Assembly (NCBI GenBank): GCA_000384615.1
Contig: ARQU01000005.1
Location: 25,294 to 89,293, forward strand
Reading direction: 5' to 3'
DNA: 64,000 nt
DNA from: an alpha proteobacterium SCGC AAA536-G10
Lineage (GTDB): Bacteria; Pseudomonadota; Alphaproteobacteria; Puniceispirillales; Marisalimonadaceae
Shown here: piece by piece, positions 17,979 through 28,209 of the stretch
How positions within the stretch are numbered: the first letter of the stretch is position 1
Layout: the number at the start of each line of letters is the position of its first letter
Made by a program: the position numbers and the translations under genes
Notes under the pieces: model-generated
What the model was told of the DNA's origin: nothing
What the model saw: the letters and a program-made list of their open reading frames with translations, nothing else
Databases searched by the model: none

Positions 17979-19502
17979 TTACTTGTTTTCAATATTTTCT
18001 TCAGAAAACCAATGTTCTCTGGCTTTCATAATTACAGAACCTGCATCATCCTCATTTATGAAAACACTTGTACCTAAAATATTAAATAATTCTTCACTAT
18101 CTAATTCAGCAAGTTCGTCCAAAGTTTTAATATTATTTTCAACTAGTTTAAGAAGACTTAATTTACTAAGTTCTTCAAAATTATATAAATCTTCATTTAT
18201 ATTAAGTTCTTTAAGTGAATTCTCAACACGCTCAGTTTCATCAATAACAAATTTTTTGGCTCTTTGACTTAATTCAGAGGCAATCTCGTTATCAAACCCT
18301 TCAATAGTAACTAATTCTTCTATTGATGCATCTGCAATGTCATATACTGATGTAAAACCTTCACTAACCATTAAATGTGCTATAACTTCGTCAATATCTA
18401 GGGCTTCAATGAAAACTTTGTTTCTTTCATTAAATTCTTCTTGTCTTTTTTCTGCTTCTTCCGCTTCAGTTAATATATCTACAAACCAATTAGTTAATTG
18501 AGAAGCTAATCTTACATTTTGGCCTCTCCTTCCAATTGCTATAGATAATTGATCGTCAGGAACAACTACTTCCATTCTGCCTGCATCTTCATCCATAACT
18601 ACTTTTGAAGGCACAGCTGGTGCTAACGCATTAATAACGAATGAGACAGGATCATCTGACCATGGAATAATTTCAATTTTTTCTCCTTGGAGTTCGTTAA
18701 CAACAGCCTGCACTCTAGATCCTCTCATTCCAACACATGCTCCTACAGGATCAATACTAGGATCATTGGAAAATGCCGAGATTTTTGCTCTACTTCCAGG
18801 TTCCCTTGCTACACCTTTTATCTCTATTATACCGTCATAAATTTCGGGCACTTCTTGGGTAAAAAGAGCTGCTAAAAACTGGTTAGATGCTCTTGATAAA
18901 AAAATCTGAGGACCCTTTGTTTCTTGAGTTACTTCGACTATAAAACATCTTAATCTTTCTCCAGGTTTAAGTTGTTCTCGGGGTATCATCTGATCTTTTT
19001 TAATTATTGCTTCCGCTCTTCCAAGATCAATGGTAATTGAGTGATTTTCAACTCTCTTAATTGTACCAACAACAATCTCTCCTACTCGGTCTTTATATTC
19101 ATAATATTGCCTTTGACGTTCGGCTTCACGAACTTTTTGAGAAATCACTTGTTTTGCTGTTTGAGCTGCAATTCTTCCAAAATCAATGGGAGGAAGTGAC
19201 TGTTTGTAAAATTCTCCAACGGTTAGATTAAGCTTTTTTCTTTCAGACTCCTGAAGTGTCATTTCGGTCAATTCATTTTCAATTTTTTCAACAACCTGAG
19301 TAAACTGAGCTATTTCAATTGATCCATTTTTTCTATCAATGTTTGCTCTAATATCTCTCTCTAACCCGTATTTTAATCGGGCTGCTTTTTGTATAGCTTC
19401 TTCCATCGCAAGAATTACTTCTTCCTTTTCAATAGATTTCTCTCTTGAAACAGCCTCCGCAACTTGTATTAATTCTAATCTAGGTATGGATTTTAATTCC
19501 AT
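17979..19502 (-). CDS. nusA: Transcription elongation/termination factor NusA
   Basis: NusA binds RNA polymerase and nascent RNA and controls pausing, termination and antitermination. In 507 residues I see the N-terminal polymerase-binding domain, an S1 domain (GEIVVGTIKRVENHSITIDLG, about 140-200), two KH domains with GACVGMRGSRVQAVVNEL and GRRGQNVRLASQL, and C-terminal acidic helix-hairpin-helix repeats with IEELVTIEGFDNEIASEL. GGAA precedes the ATG. It lies directly after rimP (1-bp spacer), as in most proteobacteria. Confidence 0.97.
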   Translation of the reverse strand: MELKSIPRLELIQVAEAVSREKSIEKEEVILAMEEAIQKAARLKYGLERDIRANIDRKNGSIEIAQFTQVVEKIENELTEMTLQESERKKLNLTVGEFYKQSLPPIDFGRIAAQTAKQVISQKVREAERQRQYYEYKDRVGEIVVGTIKRVENHSITIDLGRAEAIIKKDQMIPREQLKPGERLRCFIVEVTQETKGPQIFLSRASNQFLAALFTQEVPEIYDGIIEIKGVAREPGSRAKISAFSNDPSIDPVGACVGMRGSRVQAVVNELQGEKIEIIPWSDDPVSFVINALAPAVPSKVVMDEDAGRMEVVVPDDQLSIAIGRRGQNVRLASQLTNWFVDILTEAEEAEKRQEEFNERNKVFIEALDIDEVIAHLMVSEGFTSVYDIADASIEELVTIEGFDNEIASELSQRAKKFVIDETERVENSLKELNINEDLYNFEELSKLSLLKLVENNIKTLDELAELDSEELFNILGTSVFINEDDAGSVIMKAREHWFSEENIENK

Positions 19503-19503
19503 T

Positions 19504-20013
19504 TTATTTCCTTATATCAGTAAAGTTATTTAATATAATTTCATTATTTTGAATAGCCCAATCAGGATCAATATTAGCCTTCTCAATTTCCATGAAATTA
19601 ATTTTTATTTCATGTTCTTCTGTCTCTAGTGTTATATTTGAATTTTCGTCAACTCCCTGAAGGAATCCTGAAAATATTTTTTTTCCGTTATATTTCTTTT
19701 TTAACACAATCTTAGCCTTATTCTGTTTGAACAAATTATAATCTTCAACCATTGTCAAAGGCCTTGCTATACCGCCAGAAGATACCTCTAATGTATAAGA
19801 TGAACTAATTGGGTCATCAACTTCTAAAAATGATGATATCTCTCTACTAAGAAAAGAACAATCTTCAAGATTCATTTTTCTATCCTTAATTCGCTCGGCC
19901 ATTATCTGCAAAGTTTTTTTTGAACCCACATTAACAGTCTTAACTCGAATAAGATGGTAACCCAGTTTTTTCAATCTTATAAATAATAAATCTCTTATAT
20001 GTTCATCCAGCAT
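19504..20013 (-). CDS. rimP: Ribosome maturation factor RimP
   Basis: RimP is required for 30S subunit maturation. The 169-residue product has the family features: LGYHLIRVKTVN near the N-terminus, DCSFLSREISSFLEVDDPI and the signature YTLEVSSGGIARPL, then an Sm-like C-terminal domain. It is the first gene of the rimP-nusA-infB-rbfA-truB-rpsO-pnp series. The terminator after trmB lies just upstream, so a promoter for this block should lie within the last bases before the start; I cannot identify it. Confidence 0.94.
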   Translation of the reverse strand: MLDEHIRDLLFIRLKKLGYHLIRVKTVNVGSKKTLQIMAERIKDRKMNLEDCSFLSREISSFLEVDDPISSSYTLEVSSGGIARPLTMVEDYNLFKQNKAKIVLKKKYNGKKIFSGFLQGVDENSNITLETEEHEIKINFMEIEKANIDPDWAIQNNEIILNNFTDIRK

Positions 20014-20035
20014 TAATGATCTAATTCCTTAAATG

Positions 20036-20059
20036 AAAAAAGTGAGTCTATGACTCACT
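20036..20059 (-). terminator. Intrinsic terminator after trmB
   Basis: AGTGAGTC (20041-20048), loop TAT and GACTCACT (20052-20059) form a perfect 8-bp stem. On the minus strand it is followed by six T (20041-20036 in reverse). It lies about 75 bp past the trmB stop and separates the lnt-metK-trmB unit from rimP-nusA-infB. Confidence 0.9.
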
Positions 20060-20133
20060 CGAATAACTTTATAATTTTAATTTCAGAATAAATCAATAAC
20101 TTTGATAATGATTTTAAAAAATTGATAGATATT

Positions 20134-20811
20134 TTATTTTTTTTTAAATACGAACCAAGTTGGTTTTCTTTTTTCTTCCAATGATTTTCTTTCGTATTTT
20201 GTTTGAAAACAATCTTCAGGCCTATTTTGCCAATCTTTTGAGACTTGGGCTTGCCATTCAAATTTTGAATTTGCTTGAAATTTTTCTAAAATCCAGCTTT
20301 TTAAAATTTTGTGATCTGTTGCAACTGTAAAAGTTCCTTCTGTTTTCAAAATTTTATAAATAATATTTATGAATTCAATTTGTAATAACCTTCGATTTTT
20401 ATGCTTAGTTTTTGGCCAAGGATCTGGAAACAATAATTTAACTTCTGATAAACTTTTTGAAGGGAAAGAATTTATGATTTTTCTGACGTCATCTGGCCAA
20501 ATTTTTACATTACTTAGGTTGTTATCTAATATTTTTTTTAAACATTTTGCAGTGGCGTTTAAAAATGGGTCCGCCCCTAAATAAAAACTATCAGTATTTT
20601 TTTTTGCTGAATTTACTAAATTTTCACCATCACCAAAACCGATTTCAAGAATTATTTTATCTTTTGATTTAAAAAAATTTTCTGAAAGTGTGTTATATTC
20701 TAGAATAAACTTGTATCCTTCTTTTATGGCAAAAATACCAGTTCTAGATAATTTTCTTCCTTTTCTTCTTCCATAAAACCTTGGGATTTCTTCAGATAAA
20801 ATCAACCTCAA
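20134..20811 (-). CDS. trmB: tRNA (guanine-46-N7)-methyltransferase
   Basis: TrmB methylates G46 in the variable loop of tRNAs with SAM. The 225-residue product has [14 protein letters not shown] near the N-terminus, the SAM motif [28 protein letters not shown] and the C-terminal [12 protein letters not shown] typical of the family. The best start is TTG at 20811-20809, which overlaps the metK stop as TTGA; there is no nearby ATG. The preceding metK gene makes the SAM that this enzyme uses, and the pair is a conserved neighbour in alphaproteobacteria. Confidence 0.94.
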   Translation of the reverse strand: MRLILSEEIPRFYGRRKGRKLSRTGIFAIKEGYKFILEYNTLSENFFKSKDKIILEIGFGDGENLVNSAKKNTDSFYLGADPFLNATAKCLKKILDNNLSNVKIWPDDVRKIINSFPSKSLSEVKLLFPDPWPKTKHKNRRLLQIEFINIIYKILKTEGTFTVATDHKILKSWILEKFQANSKFEWQAQVSKDWQNRPEDCFQTKYERKSLEEKRKPTWFVFKKK

Positions 20812-21992
20812 TATCTTTTTAAATCTTGAAGAATAGAATCAATAAGGTCAGTTTTTTCCCATGTAAAAGAGCCTTCAACATCTTCATCTGGATTCCTTCC
20901 AAAATGTCCATAGGCCGATGTTGGTACATATATAGGCTTATTTAATTTTAAATGTTCCCTGACACCTCTTGGAGACATATCAACAATGTTTGTAAGAATT
21001 TTTTCAATCCTTTTATCATCTATCTTTCCTGTACCGTCAGTATTTACATATAATGAAAGGGGCTTAGATACTCCAATAGCATATGCAATTTGTATTATGC
21101 ATTTTGACGCAAGGCCAGCTGCAACAACGTTTTTAGCTAGATATCTTGTTAAATATGCTGCAGATCTATCTACTTTAGTTGGATCTTTTCCTGAAAAAGC
21201 TCCTCCTCCATGTGGAGAGGCACCACCATATGTATCAACAATGATTTTTCTTCCTGTTAGACCTGCATCTCCATCTGGCCCTCCTATCTCAAAAATACCC
21301 GTTGGATTAACATAAAACTCTTCTTCTGGGCACATCCAACCTTCCGGTAACACTTTATTTAAAACATCTCTTACGATATTTTTAATATCTTCTTGGGAAC
21401 AGTTTTTAATATGCTGAGTAGAAACAACTATAGAACTTGCCCTAACCGGGAACCCGTTTTTATATTCTAAAGTTATTTGAGATTTACTGTCTGGAAGTAA
21501 AATACTATTTCTACTCTTATGCCTAATTTTTGACATTTCTTTTAAAATTTTGTGAGAGTAATATATTGGAGCTGGCATTAATGCTTCTGTTTCATTACAA
21601 GCATATCCAAACATTAATCCTTGATCACCAGCACCTTCGTCCTTATTACCTGATTGATCAACTCCAACAGCGATATTTGAAGATTGTGCATGAAGGTGAC
21701 ACTCAAAATGCATTTTTTCCCAGTGATAACCTTCTTGTTCATATCCAATATCTTTGACTGCTTTTCTAACATGATCCTCAATCTCTTGATTTTCTATGAA
21801 AATACCGTCTGGAAGTCTATATTCACCAGCGACAATTGTTCTATTAGTAGATACCATAGTCTCGCATGCGACTCTTGCCTCAGGATATTTATTTAACAAT
21901 AAGTCAACAACTGTATCTGAAATTCTGTCACAAATTTTATCGGGATGTCCTTCAGATACAGACTCAGATGTAAATAGATAATTATTTTTCAT
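20808..21992 (-). CDS. metK: S-adenosylmethionine synthetase
   Basis: MetK makes SAM from methionine and ATP. The 394 residues include the N-terminal [10 protein letters not shown] (13-22), [16 protein letters not shown] with the central conserved loop, and [19 protein letters not shown], the phosphate-binding signature. It starts 3 bp after the lnt stop, so there is no room for a SAM riboswitch in front of it, and its stop overlaps the trmB start. Nothing in the sequence shows gene-specific regulation. Confidence 0.98.
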   Translation of the reverse strand: MKNNYLFTSESVSEGHPDKICDRISDTVVDLLLNKYPEARVACETMVSTNRTIVAGEYRLPDGIFIENQEIEDHVRKAVKDIGYEQEGYHWEKMHFECHLHAQSSNIAVGVDQSGNKDEGAGDQGLMFGYACNETEALMPAPIYYSHKILKEMSKIRHKSRNSILLPDSKSQITLEYKNGFPVRASSIVVSTQHIKNCSQEDIKNIVRDVLNKVLPEGWMCPEEEFYVNPTGIFEIGGPDGDAGLTGRKIIVDTYGGASPHGGGAFSGKDPTKVDRSAAYLTRYLAKNVVAAGLASKCIIQIAYAIGVSKPLSLYVNTDGTGKIDDKRIEKILTNIVDMSPRGVREHLKLNKPIYVPTSAYGHFGRNPDEDVEGSFTWEKTDLIDSILQDLKRY

Positions 21993-21995
21993 TTT

Positions 21996-23522
21996 TTATT
22001 CTTTCATAATTTTATGGTAACTCATTTTATTTATAATTATTAAAAATAATATTGAAACAATAAAAATTATATCGCCGTATTTTTTATATATTGTATTTTC
22101 TAAAGGTGCAGTTAATGATACTGTTTTTACTCCACTTTCATAAAGAGGAATTTTTGTAATTTCTCTACCATATGGAGAAATTAATGCCGATATCCCTGTG
22201 TTAGCAACCCTTGCCAATGGAACACCTAACTCAACAGCCCTTATTTTTGCAAGTGCTAAGTGTTGATAAGGTCCAGCTGTTTTTCCAAACCAAGCATCGT
22301 TTGTAATATTGATTAATAAATTTGTGTTTGCTGATAGTCTGGAAAATATTTCTTCAGTAAATAAAATCTCATAGCATATTAAGGTTAAAATCTCTCCAAA
22401 TCCTTTGAATGTAAAATTTTTCGTTATTTTGCCACTAGAAAAATCTTGATTACTAAAAAAATTAGCAATTGTCGTAAAATTCTTCCTAAAAGGAATATAT
22501 TCTCCAAAAGGCACAAGATGAACTTTATCATATTGATGTATTACATTTCCATTTGAATTTAAGAAAACCATTGAGTTGAATAATTTGTTGTTCTCAACTC
22601 TTAATAACCCTACAACTAAAATTGCTTTTGAATCTTTTAAAATTTGTTTGCTAATACTAGATAACAAACGCATTTCATTGGGTATTGTTCCTTCAAAACT
22701 AGTTTCGGGCCAAATAATTATTCTATTAACATTTCTAAACTCAGAGGCTTTTTGTAGAGATAATTTTGTTAGTTTGTTTAAGTTATCATTTCGTGTTTCT
22801 GGTCTCCACTTTTGTTTTTGTTCTATGTTAGGCTGTACAAGCGTAATTAACTGTTCATCAATTTTATTAACATCTTTATTATAGAAACGAATAAAACTGA
22901 AAAAAAGTAAGATTATCATGGAGATAAATAATGAACTAAATATTAAATATTTACTTTTAATTTTGGAAATCAAAATGAACGGTAAAATTGAGAAGGTAAA
23001 AACAAATAAATTTGCTGTAAAGCTCCCAATGAAAGAAAATATTTGAATTAAATATTCATTTGATGACAACGTCATACTAGGCATTAACCATGGAAATCCA
23101 GTGAATAATTTTGCTCTTAAATATTCAAATAATGTTAAGAAAACTACTGTTAGAAATATAGAAGAGTGTTTTTTTTTTGTAAGTAATTTGGCAAAAACAC
23201 AAGCAAAACCCCAAAAAATTGCTAATATGGATGGTAAAATTACAATAGCAAATGGCATCAGCACTTTATGAAAAGTGTCAGCCACCATAAAAGCTGAACC
23301 AATCCAATATAGACCAAATGTAAACCATCCAAACCCTAAAAACCATCCTGATACAAAAGATTTCATAAAAGAGGGACTTAAAGTAATTAAATAAATCCCA
23401 AAGCCCAATGCAAAAACAGATGGAAAAATATAAAAAGGGGGAATTGCAAGGTTTGCAATTGCACCAGAACAAAATATTATGATGTTGTAAAACAAAAACT
23501 TGGATTTATGATTTAGAGCCAT
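21996..23522 (-). CDS. lnt: Apolipoprotein N-acyltransferase
   Basis: Lnt adds the third acyl chain to the N-terminal cysteine of lipoproteins in the inner membrane. The 508 residues hold about six hydrophobic segments in the first 215, then a nitrilase-like periplasmic domain with the triad Glu273 (WPETSFEG), Lys333 (YDKVHLVPFGEY) and Cys383 (LICYEILF), then a last transmembrane helix near the C-terminus. It follows the corC-like gene by 16 bp. The ybeZ-ybeY-ybeX-lnt order is the same as in E. coli. At least three lipoproteins that could be its substrates are encoded in this window. Confidence 0.96.
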   Translation of the reverse strand: MALNHKSKFLFYNIIIFCSGAIANLAIPPFYIFPSVFALGFGIYLITLSPSFMKSFVSGWFLGFGWFTFGLYWIGSAFMVADTFHKVLMPFAIVILPSILAIFWGFACVFAKLLTKKKHSSIFLTVVFLTLFEYLRAKLFTGFPWLMPSMTLSSNEYLIQIFSFIGSFTANLFVFTFSILPFILISKIKSKYLIFSSLFISMIILLFFSFIRFYNKDVNKIDEQLITLVQPNIEQKQKWRPETRNDNLNKLTKLSLQKASEFRNVNRIIIWPETSFEGTIPNEMRLLSSISKQILKDSKAILVVGLLRVENNKLFNSMVFLNSNGNVIHQYDKVHLVPFGEYIPFRKNFTTIANFFSNQDFSSGKITKNFTFKGFGEILTLICYEILFTEEIFSRLSANTNLLINITNDAWFGKTAGPYQHLALAKIRAVELGVPLARVANTGISALISPYGREITKIPLYESGVKTVSLTAPLENTIYKKYGDIIFIVSILFLIIINKMSYHKIMKE

Positions 23523-23538
23523 TTAAATATTTATAATT

Positions 23539-24399
23539 TTAATTTTTAAAAGATGAAATTTTGTTAAAGCCTCTAATCTTGACTAAAATTACTTTACGAG
23601 GATCTGCTTCTAATATCTCAAATTTAAAACCTGATGGTGAGTATTTGATTACTTGACCCTTTACAGGAACTCTGCCGGCTATACTTATTATAAAGCCTCC
23701 AAGTGTCTCAATTTCGTCATTTAGATCATCTTTTCTAATTGATGAAAAAAGATCTTCAAGCTGATTAATTGTTATTCTAGCATCCACAATTATTGAACCA
23801 TCATCTAATTTATCTAAACGATATTCTAAAGATAAATCGTGTTCATCTTCTATTTCTCCAACTAGCTCTTCAACTAAATCTTCAATTGTTACTAGACCAT
23901 CAGTCCCACCATATTCGTCAACTACAAGGGCCAAATGACGCCTTTTAACTCTCATTTCATAAAGCAAGTCTAATAAACTTATCGAAGGAGACACAAATAT
24001 AGGTTTTTTTAAAAGTGTTCTTATATCCTGTTTTTCTTTTAAAAACAAGTTAGCTAATACGTCTTTTATATGAAGAATACCAACTATATCGTCTAAGCTT
24101 TCGTTTCTTACAGGGACTCTACTATGATTAGTCTTTATTAATTGCTTGACTATTTCGTCAAAATCATCAGACATTGCAACCGAAATGATGTCAACCCTTG
24201 GTATCATTACATCTGAAGCTGTTATACCTCTTAACCCAGCCAGGTTTTTTAATAGCTCATTTTCATGACTTAACGAGTTACCGTTTGAATCATCTGCATT
24301 AATTCTCTTTGCAACAAATTGTTCTAATTCTTTGTCTAGATCTTTATCTATATAACCTGACTTGTTCTTTTTTAAAAAACTTAGAAGTTTAATTTTCAT
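23539..24399 (-). CDS. CBS-domain protein of the CorC/YbeX (TlyC) family
   Basis: The 286-residue product has two CBS domains with [13 protein letters not shown] (about 58-70), [24 protein letters not shown] and [27 protein letters not shown] (quoted in parts of one conserved block, about 155-185), followed by the C-terminal CorC_HlyC/transporter-associated domain with [16 protein letters not shown]. There is no DUF21 membrane domain, so this is the soluble YbeX-like type linked to Mg/Co export and to ribosome metabolism, not a membrane transporter. It lies between ybeY and lnt as in E. coli. Confidence 0.9.
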   Translation of the reverse strand: MKIKLLSFLKKNKSGYIDKDLDKELEQFVAKRINADDSNGNSLSHENELLKNLAGLRGITASDVMIPRVDIISVAMSDDFDEIVKQLIKTNHSRVPVRNESLDDIVGILHIKDVLANLFLKEKQDIRTLLKKPIFVSPSISLLDLLYEMRVKRRHLALVVDEYGGTDGLVTIEDLVEELVGEIEDEHDLSLEYRLDKLDDGSIIVDARITINQLEDLFSSIRKDDLNDEIETLGGFIISIAGRVPVKGQVIKYSPSGFKFEILEADPRKVILVKIRGFNKISSFKN

Positions 24400-24437
24400 T
24401 AATTTAATGCTTCTGATTTTTAGTATTTAATTTTGAC

Positions 24438-24950
24438 TTATTCATATGGATTATCTATGTTTAAGTTCTCTAACATTTTTATTTCTAATTTTTCCATAAT
24501 TTTTGCTTTATCTTCTGTATTGTGATTATAGCCAACCAAGTGTAACAAACTATGAATAAAAAGATGGATTAAATGATCATTAAAACTCTTTTTGTCTCTT
24601 TTAGCTTCTTTAAAAATAGTTTCAGCTGAAAAAATTATGTCACCTAAAAAGATCTTATTTTTTCTTTCTGTTAGCGATGGAAACGATAAAACATTTGTTG
24701 GCAATTTTTTTTGTCTATAAAGATCATTAAGTTCAATGATTTTTTTATCTCCTGCAAATGATAAAGAAACAGAATTTATTTTGTTTGCATTTATTAATTT
24801 AGATATTTTACAAATTTCATTTAAAATTTTATTTAAATTTTTTTGGAATTTGTTAATTAGTTGTTTATCCCATAATGTTTCATCTATAAGTGACTCTACA
24901 ATAAACATTTCATTTTTCCATATTATATGACTGTATTTTTCCATTTTCAT
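24438..24950 (-). CDS. ybeY: Endoribonuclease YbeY
   Basis: YbeY is a metal-dependent RNase needed for 16S rRNA 3' maturation and ribosome quality control. The 170-residue product has the zinc motif HSLLHLVGYNH, with His133, His137 and His143, and the conserved NVLSFP region with the later LGDIIFS. It lies 18 bp after phoH (ybeZ), its known functional partner. Two start codons are possible six bases apart; the first ATG is used here. Confidence 0.95.
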   Translation of the reverse strand: MKMEKYSHIIWKNEMFIVESLIDETLWDKQLINKFQKNLNKILNEICKISKLINANKINSVSLSFAGDKKIIELNDLYRQKKLPTNVLSFPSLTERKNKIFLGDIIFSAETIFKEAKRDKKSFNDHLIHLFIHSLLHLVGYNHNTEDKAKIMEKLEIKMLENLNIDNPYE

Positions 24951-24968
24951 CTTTATTATTAAGTGATT

Positions 24969-25964
24969 TCAAACTTTATTAAAATGATTATAAGCTTTAA
25001 CAATTTTAGCAACTAATCTATGTCTAATAACATCGTTTGCTTTCAAAGAAATTATCTTTATGTCTTTAATTTTATTGAGTATTTTTTCAGACTCTTTCAA
25101 TCCAGACAACTGACCTTTAGGAAGGTCTACTTGGCTTAAATCACCATTAATTACCATTCTAGAACCTTCACCTATTCGGGTTAAAACCATTTTCATCTGA
25201 ACTGAAGTTGTGTTTTGTGCTTCATCTACTATAACGAAAGCATTATTAAATGTTCTTCCTCGCATGAATGCTAATGGAGCAATTTCTATTTCTCCTGATT
25301 GGATTTTTTTTTCAACCCTATCTGGGGGCATCATCTCGTATAACGCATCATAAATAGGTCTTAAATAAGGATCTATTTTTTCTTTCATATCTCCTGGCAA
25401 AAAACCTAATCTTTCGCCAGCTTCAACTGCAGGTCTTGTTAGAATAATTTTTTCAATAAAACCTTTTTTTAACATATCAATACCTTTAGCTACTGCTAAA
25501 TACGACTTCCCAGTTCCTGCAGGGCCAAGGCCAAAGACCAATTCATAATTATTTAATGCTTCAAAATAGTTTTTTTGACCAAGGCTTTTAGGAACAATAG
25601 TTTTTTTCCACGTTTCAAACTTGTAATCAATAACCTTATCTAACCTTGAGCTTGGAGTAGAGTTTAAGTCAGTCTTGCCACTTAACATTCTTAATTCAGT
25701 CTCAAAATCTGAAAATTCAAGATTTATATTTTCTATTTTTGTATTAGATAAATTATTATATACTTTTGTTAAAATTGATTTTGCTAAATCAATCCTTTCA
25801 AGTTCCCCATAAATGTGAAACTGATTACCAAATAGATTTATGTTAACCTTAATCAATTTCTCTAATTTAATAATATTAATATTATGATTTCCTACTAATA
25901 TAGCTATTAAAGAATTGTTCGGAAATTCGATTTTTATTTTTTCTTTATTTATTTTAAAATTCAA
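24969..25964 (-). CDS. PhoH-family ATPase (YbeZ)
   Basis: PhoH-like proteins are P-loop NTPases, and YbeZ works with YbeY on rRNA. In 331 residues I see Walker A GPAGTGKS (147-154), Walker B VIVDEAQN (about 249-256), LTRPAVEAGERLGFLPGD and the conserved MVINGDLSQVDLP. An N-terminal KH-like segment precedes the ATPase. The start is TTG (25964-25962): no ATG or GTG in frame gives the family N-terminus, and no strong ribosome binding site is visible. It follows miaB by 13 bp. Confidence 0.94.
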   Translation of the reverse strand: MNFKINKEKIKIEFPNNSLIAILVGNHNINIIKLEKLIKVNINLFGNQFHIYGELERIDLAKSILTKVYNNLSNTKIENINLEFSDFETELRMLSGKTDLNSTPSSRLDKVIDYKFETWKKTIVPKSLGQKNYFEALNNYELVFGLGPAGTGKSYLAVAKGIDMLKKGFIEKIILTRPAVEAGERLGFLPGDMKEKIDPYLRPIYDALYEMMPPDRVEKKIQSGEIEIAPLAFMRGRTFNNAFVIVDEAQNTTSVQMKMVLTRIGEGSRMVINGDLSQVDLPKGQLSGLKESEKILNKIKDIKIISLKANDVIRHRLVAKIVKAYNHFNKV

Positions 25965-25977
25965 AATTAATAAACTT

Positions 25978-27330
25978 TCAAATATTTTTATCAGAGTTAA
26001 TAATACCAGCTAAACTATTTTGAAATGCATCTGTAACTGTTATGTCTATTGTAGATCCAATTAAATTATTATAATTTGAGTTAAAATAAATTGATTGATT
26101 GAACGGGGTTCTGCCTAAATATTGATTAATTTTTTTTCCCTTTTTCAAAACTAAAACTTTTAAAGTTGAATTTATAGATTTCTTATTAAATTGCATTTGT
26201 TGAAGCCGAAGTAAGTCTTGAACTTCTTGGAGTCTTTTTCTTTTTATATTCTCATCTACATGATCAAAAAAAACAACCGCTGGTGTTCCCGGCCTAGAAG
26301 AGTACTTAAATGAATAAGCTTGTGAATAATTAATTTCTCTAATTAAATCTAGTGTTGCTTGATGATCTTTATCAGTTTCTCCTGGAAAACCAATTATAAA
26401 ATCTCCCGATATTGCAATTTGAGGGTTATAATCTCTAACTTTTTCAATAACTTTTATATATTCTATAATACTGTGTTTTCTATTCATCATTTTAAGTATC
26501 TTGTCTGAACCAGATTGAACTGGCAAATGCAAGTATGGCATTAGCTTGCTAACATCTCTATGGGCTTCAATAAGCTCTATATCCATATCAAGTGGATGGG
26601 AAGTAGTATACCTTATAAATTGTAGCTCTTTTATTTTTGCTAATTCTTGAATTAACCTTCCTAAGCCCCAATTTTTTTTTTCTTTGCCAGTAGCACTCCA
26701 AGCGTTAACGTTTTGACCAAGAAGAGTTATCTCTTTAACGCCAGCATCAACTAATTTTTTGGCTTCTTCCAATATTGAAGTTAAGGGTCTAGAATATTCT
26801 GCCCCTCTTGTGTAAGGAACAACACAAAAAGTGCAGAACTTATCACAGCCTTCTTGGATAGTTAAAAATGCGGAAGAACTTCTTTCATTAATATCAATAT
26901 CTAAATGATCAAATTTAGGTATAATAGGAAATTCTATGTTAATATGTTTGTTATTATTAATAGGATCAACTTTAGATATTAACTCAGGAAGATTTTGATA
27001 AGATTGAGGACCAACTACTATATCAACCCAAGGTGAACGTTTTATGATTTCTTTACCTTCAGCTTGAGCAACACAACCAGCAACAATAACTATAGACTTT
27101 TTACCAGTTTTTTGTTGTCTTAATTTAATTTTATCTCTAATTCGGCCTAATTCTGAGTATGTTTTATCAACTGCTTTTTCACGAATGTGGCATGTGTTTA
27201 AAACTATAATATCGGCATCATCTTGATTGTCATCTAAGATATAACCATGCGGTTTAAGCAAATCCATCATTCTCTCAGAGTCGTAAAAATTCATCTGACA
27301 TCCGTGAGTTTTGATAAAAAGTTTTTTCAT
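25978..27330 (-). CDS. miaB: tRNA-2-methylthio-N6-dimethylallyladenosine synthase
   Basis: MiaB adds a methylthio group to i6A37 of tRNAs with two iron-sulfur clusters and SAM. I start it at ATG 27330 (MKKLFIKTHGCQMN); a longer frame begins with TTG 27 bases earlier but adds residues the family lacks. The 450 residues carry the N-terminal cluster cysteines 11, 47 and 86, the radical-SAM CxxxCxxC (GCDKFCTFCVVPYTRG, cysteines 162, 166, 169) and a C-terminal TRAM domain. It heads the miaB-phoH-ybeY-corC-lnt-metK-trmB run. Confidence 0.96.
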   Translation of the reverse strand: MKKLFIKTHGCQMNFYDSERMMDLLKPHGYILDDNQDDADIIVLNTCHIREKAVDKTYSELGRIRDKIKLRQQKTGKKSIVIVAGCVAQAEGKEIIKRSPWVDIVVGPQSYQNLPELISKVDPINNNKHINIEFPIIPKFDHLDIDINERSSSAFLTIQEGCDKFCTFCVVPYTRGAEYSRPLTSILEEAKKLVDAGVKEITLLGQNVNAWSATGKEKKNWGLGRLIQELAKIKELQFIRYTTSHPLDMDIELIEAHRDVSKLMPYLHLPVQSGSDKILKMMNRKHSIIEYIKVIEKVRDYNPQIAISGDFIIGFPGETDKDHQATLDLIREINYSQAYSFKYSSRPGTPAVVFFDHVDENIKRKRLQEVQDLLRLQQMQFNKKSINSTLKVLVLKKGKKINQYLGRTPFNQSIYFNSNYNNLIGSTIDITVTDAFQNSLAGIINSDKNI

Positions 27331-27393
27331 TAGTATTGCATATATATTAAATGTCAATAACTGACAATAACATTATTATGCAAGTTTTTTTTA

Positions 27394-28209
27394 TTAAGCA
27401 CTAGAGTAAACTTTTTTAATTTTATTCTCTAAATATTTACTAAGATCTTTTCTGCTAGCAAACTTTTTTGCGTTAACTTTATCCAAATATATTAGTCTCG
27501 CTTTTATAGATTTTAAATGTGCTAATGATGATAAATGAGGTTTAAGCTCCATATCACCGTACCAAGCTATTACAGGTCTTAACCATCTATTTATTGGTAT
27601 TCCATTTAAGTCTGCATATACTATAACTATTGGTTGAATAATAAAATTTTGACCTTCTAACGCAGAAAAAGAACTAGGCTTAAAGTTTAATACTCTATTT
27701 CCATCAGATGTTGTTCCCTCAGGAAAAATAAATATTTTCTCATCAGAGGATAATAAGTTAAGAATTTTATTTTTCTGATCAAGGCTGTCAGACCTTTTTC
27801 TACTTATAAATATTGTTCTACCTAATTTAGCTAAAAATCCAAATAATGGCCAATTTTCAACTTCTGATTTTGCTACAAATCGTACTGGGTATTTAGACCC
27901 TAATATAGGAATATCTAAATAAGAGAGATGATTGCTGATATATAGATTACAATCATTTGATTTATTTATTTCACCTTCGCATTCAATACGAACTGATAGA
28001 AGCCATATAATTAGTTTATGAAAAATGACCGGTAACCATTTCCCCACAAAGGGAATTAATTTTTCAAAAAGGATCACTACAAATATGAGAGGAATAGAAA
28101 GTGCTACAACAATAATTAACTTTAGATTGAAAATTAGATGGTCTAAATATGATAAATTATCTATTGGGCTATAATATAAATTTTGCTTAACAGTCATACT
28201 CAATTGCAT
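27394..28209 (-). CDS. PlsC-family lysophospholipid/lyso-ornithine-lipid O-acyltransferase
   Basis: The 271-residue product is a membrane acyltransferase of the PlsC family: a hydrophobic N-terminal region (about 27-75), the catalytic HX4D motif NHLSYLD (His94, Asp99) and FPEGTTSDG (162-170). Enzymes of this type make phosphatidic acid or, as OlsA, add the second acyl chain to lyso-ornithine lipid. The gene overlaps the upstream OlsB-like gene as TAATG, which favours the OlsA role. PlsC-type genes next to miaB are also common in alphaproteobacteria in general, so a phospholipid role cannot be excluded. Confidence 0.87.
   Translation of the reverse strand: MQLSMTVKQNLYYSPIDNLSYLDHLIFNLKLIIVVALSIPLIFVVILFEKLIPFVGKWLPVIFHKLIIWLLSVRIECEGEINKSNDCNLYISNHLSYLDIPILGSKYPVRFVAKSEVENWPLFGFLAKLGRTIFISRKRSDSLDQKNKILNLLSSDEKIFIFPEGTTSDGNRVLNFKPSSFSALEGQNFIIQPIVIVYADLNGIPINRWLRPVIAWYGDMELKPHLSSLAHLKSIKARLIYLDKVNAKKFASRKDLSKYLENKIKKVYSSA

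Noticed and set aside
20055-20261. A 68-codon open frame overlapping the end of trmB
   Set aside because: Lysine-rich out-of-frame reading of trmB and its terminator; no start signal or family resemblance.
21993-21995. SAM riboswitch before metK
   Set aside because: Only 3 bp separate lnt and metK, which leaves no room.
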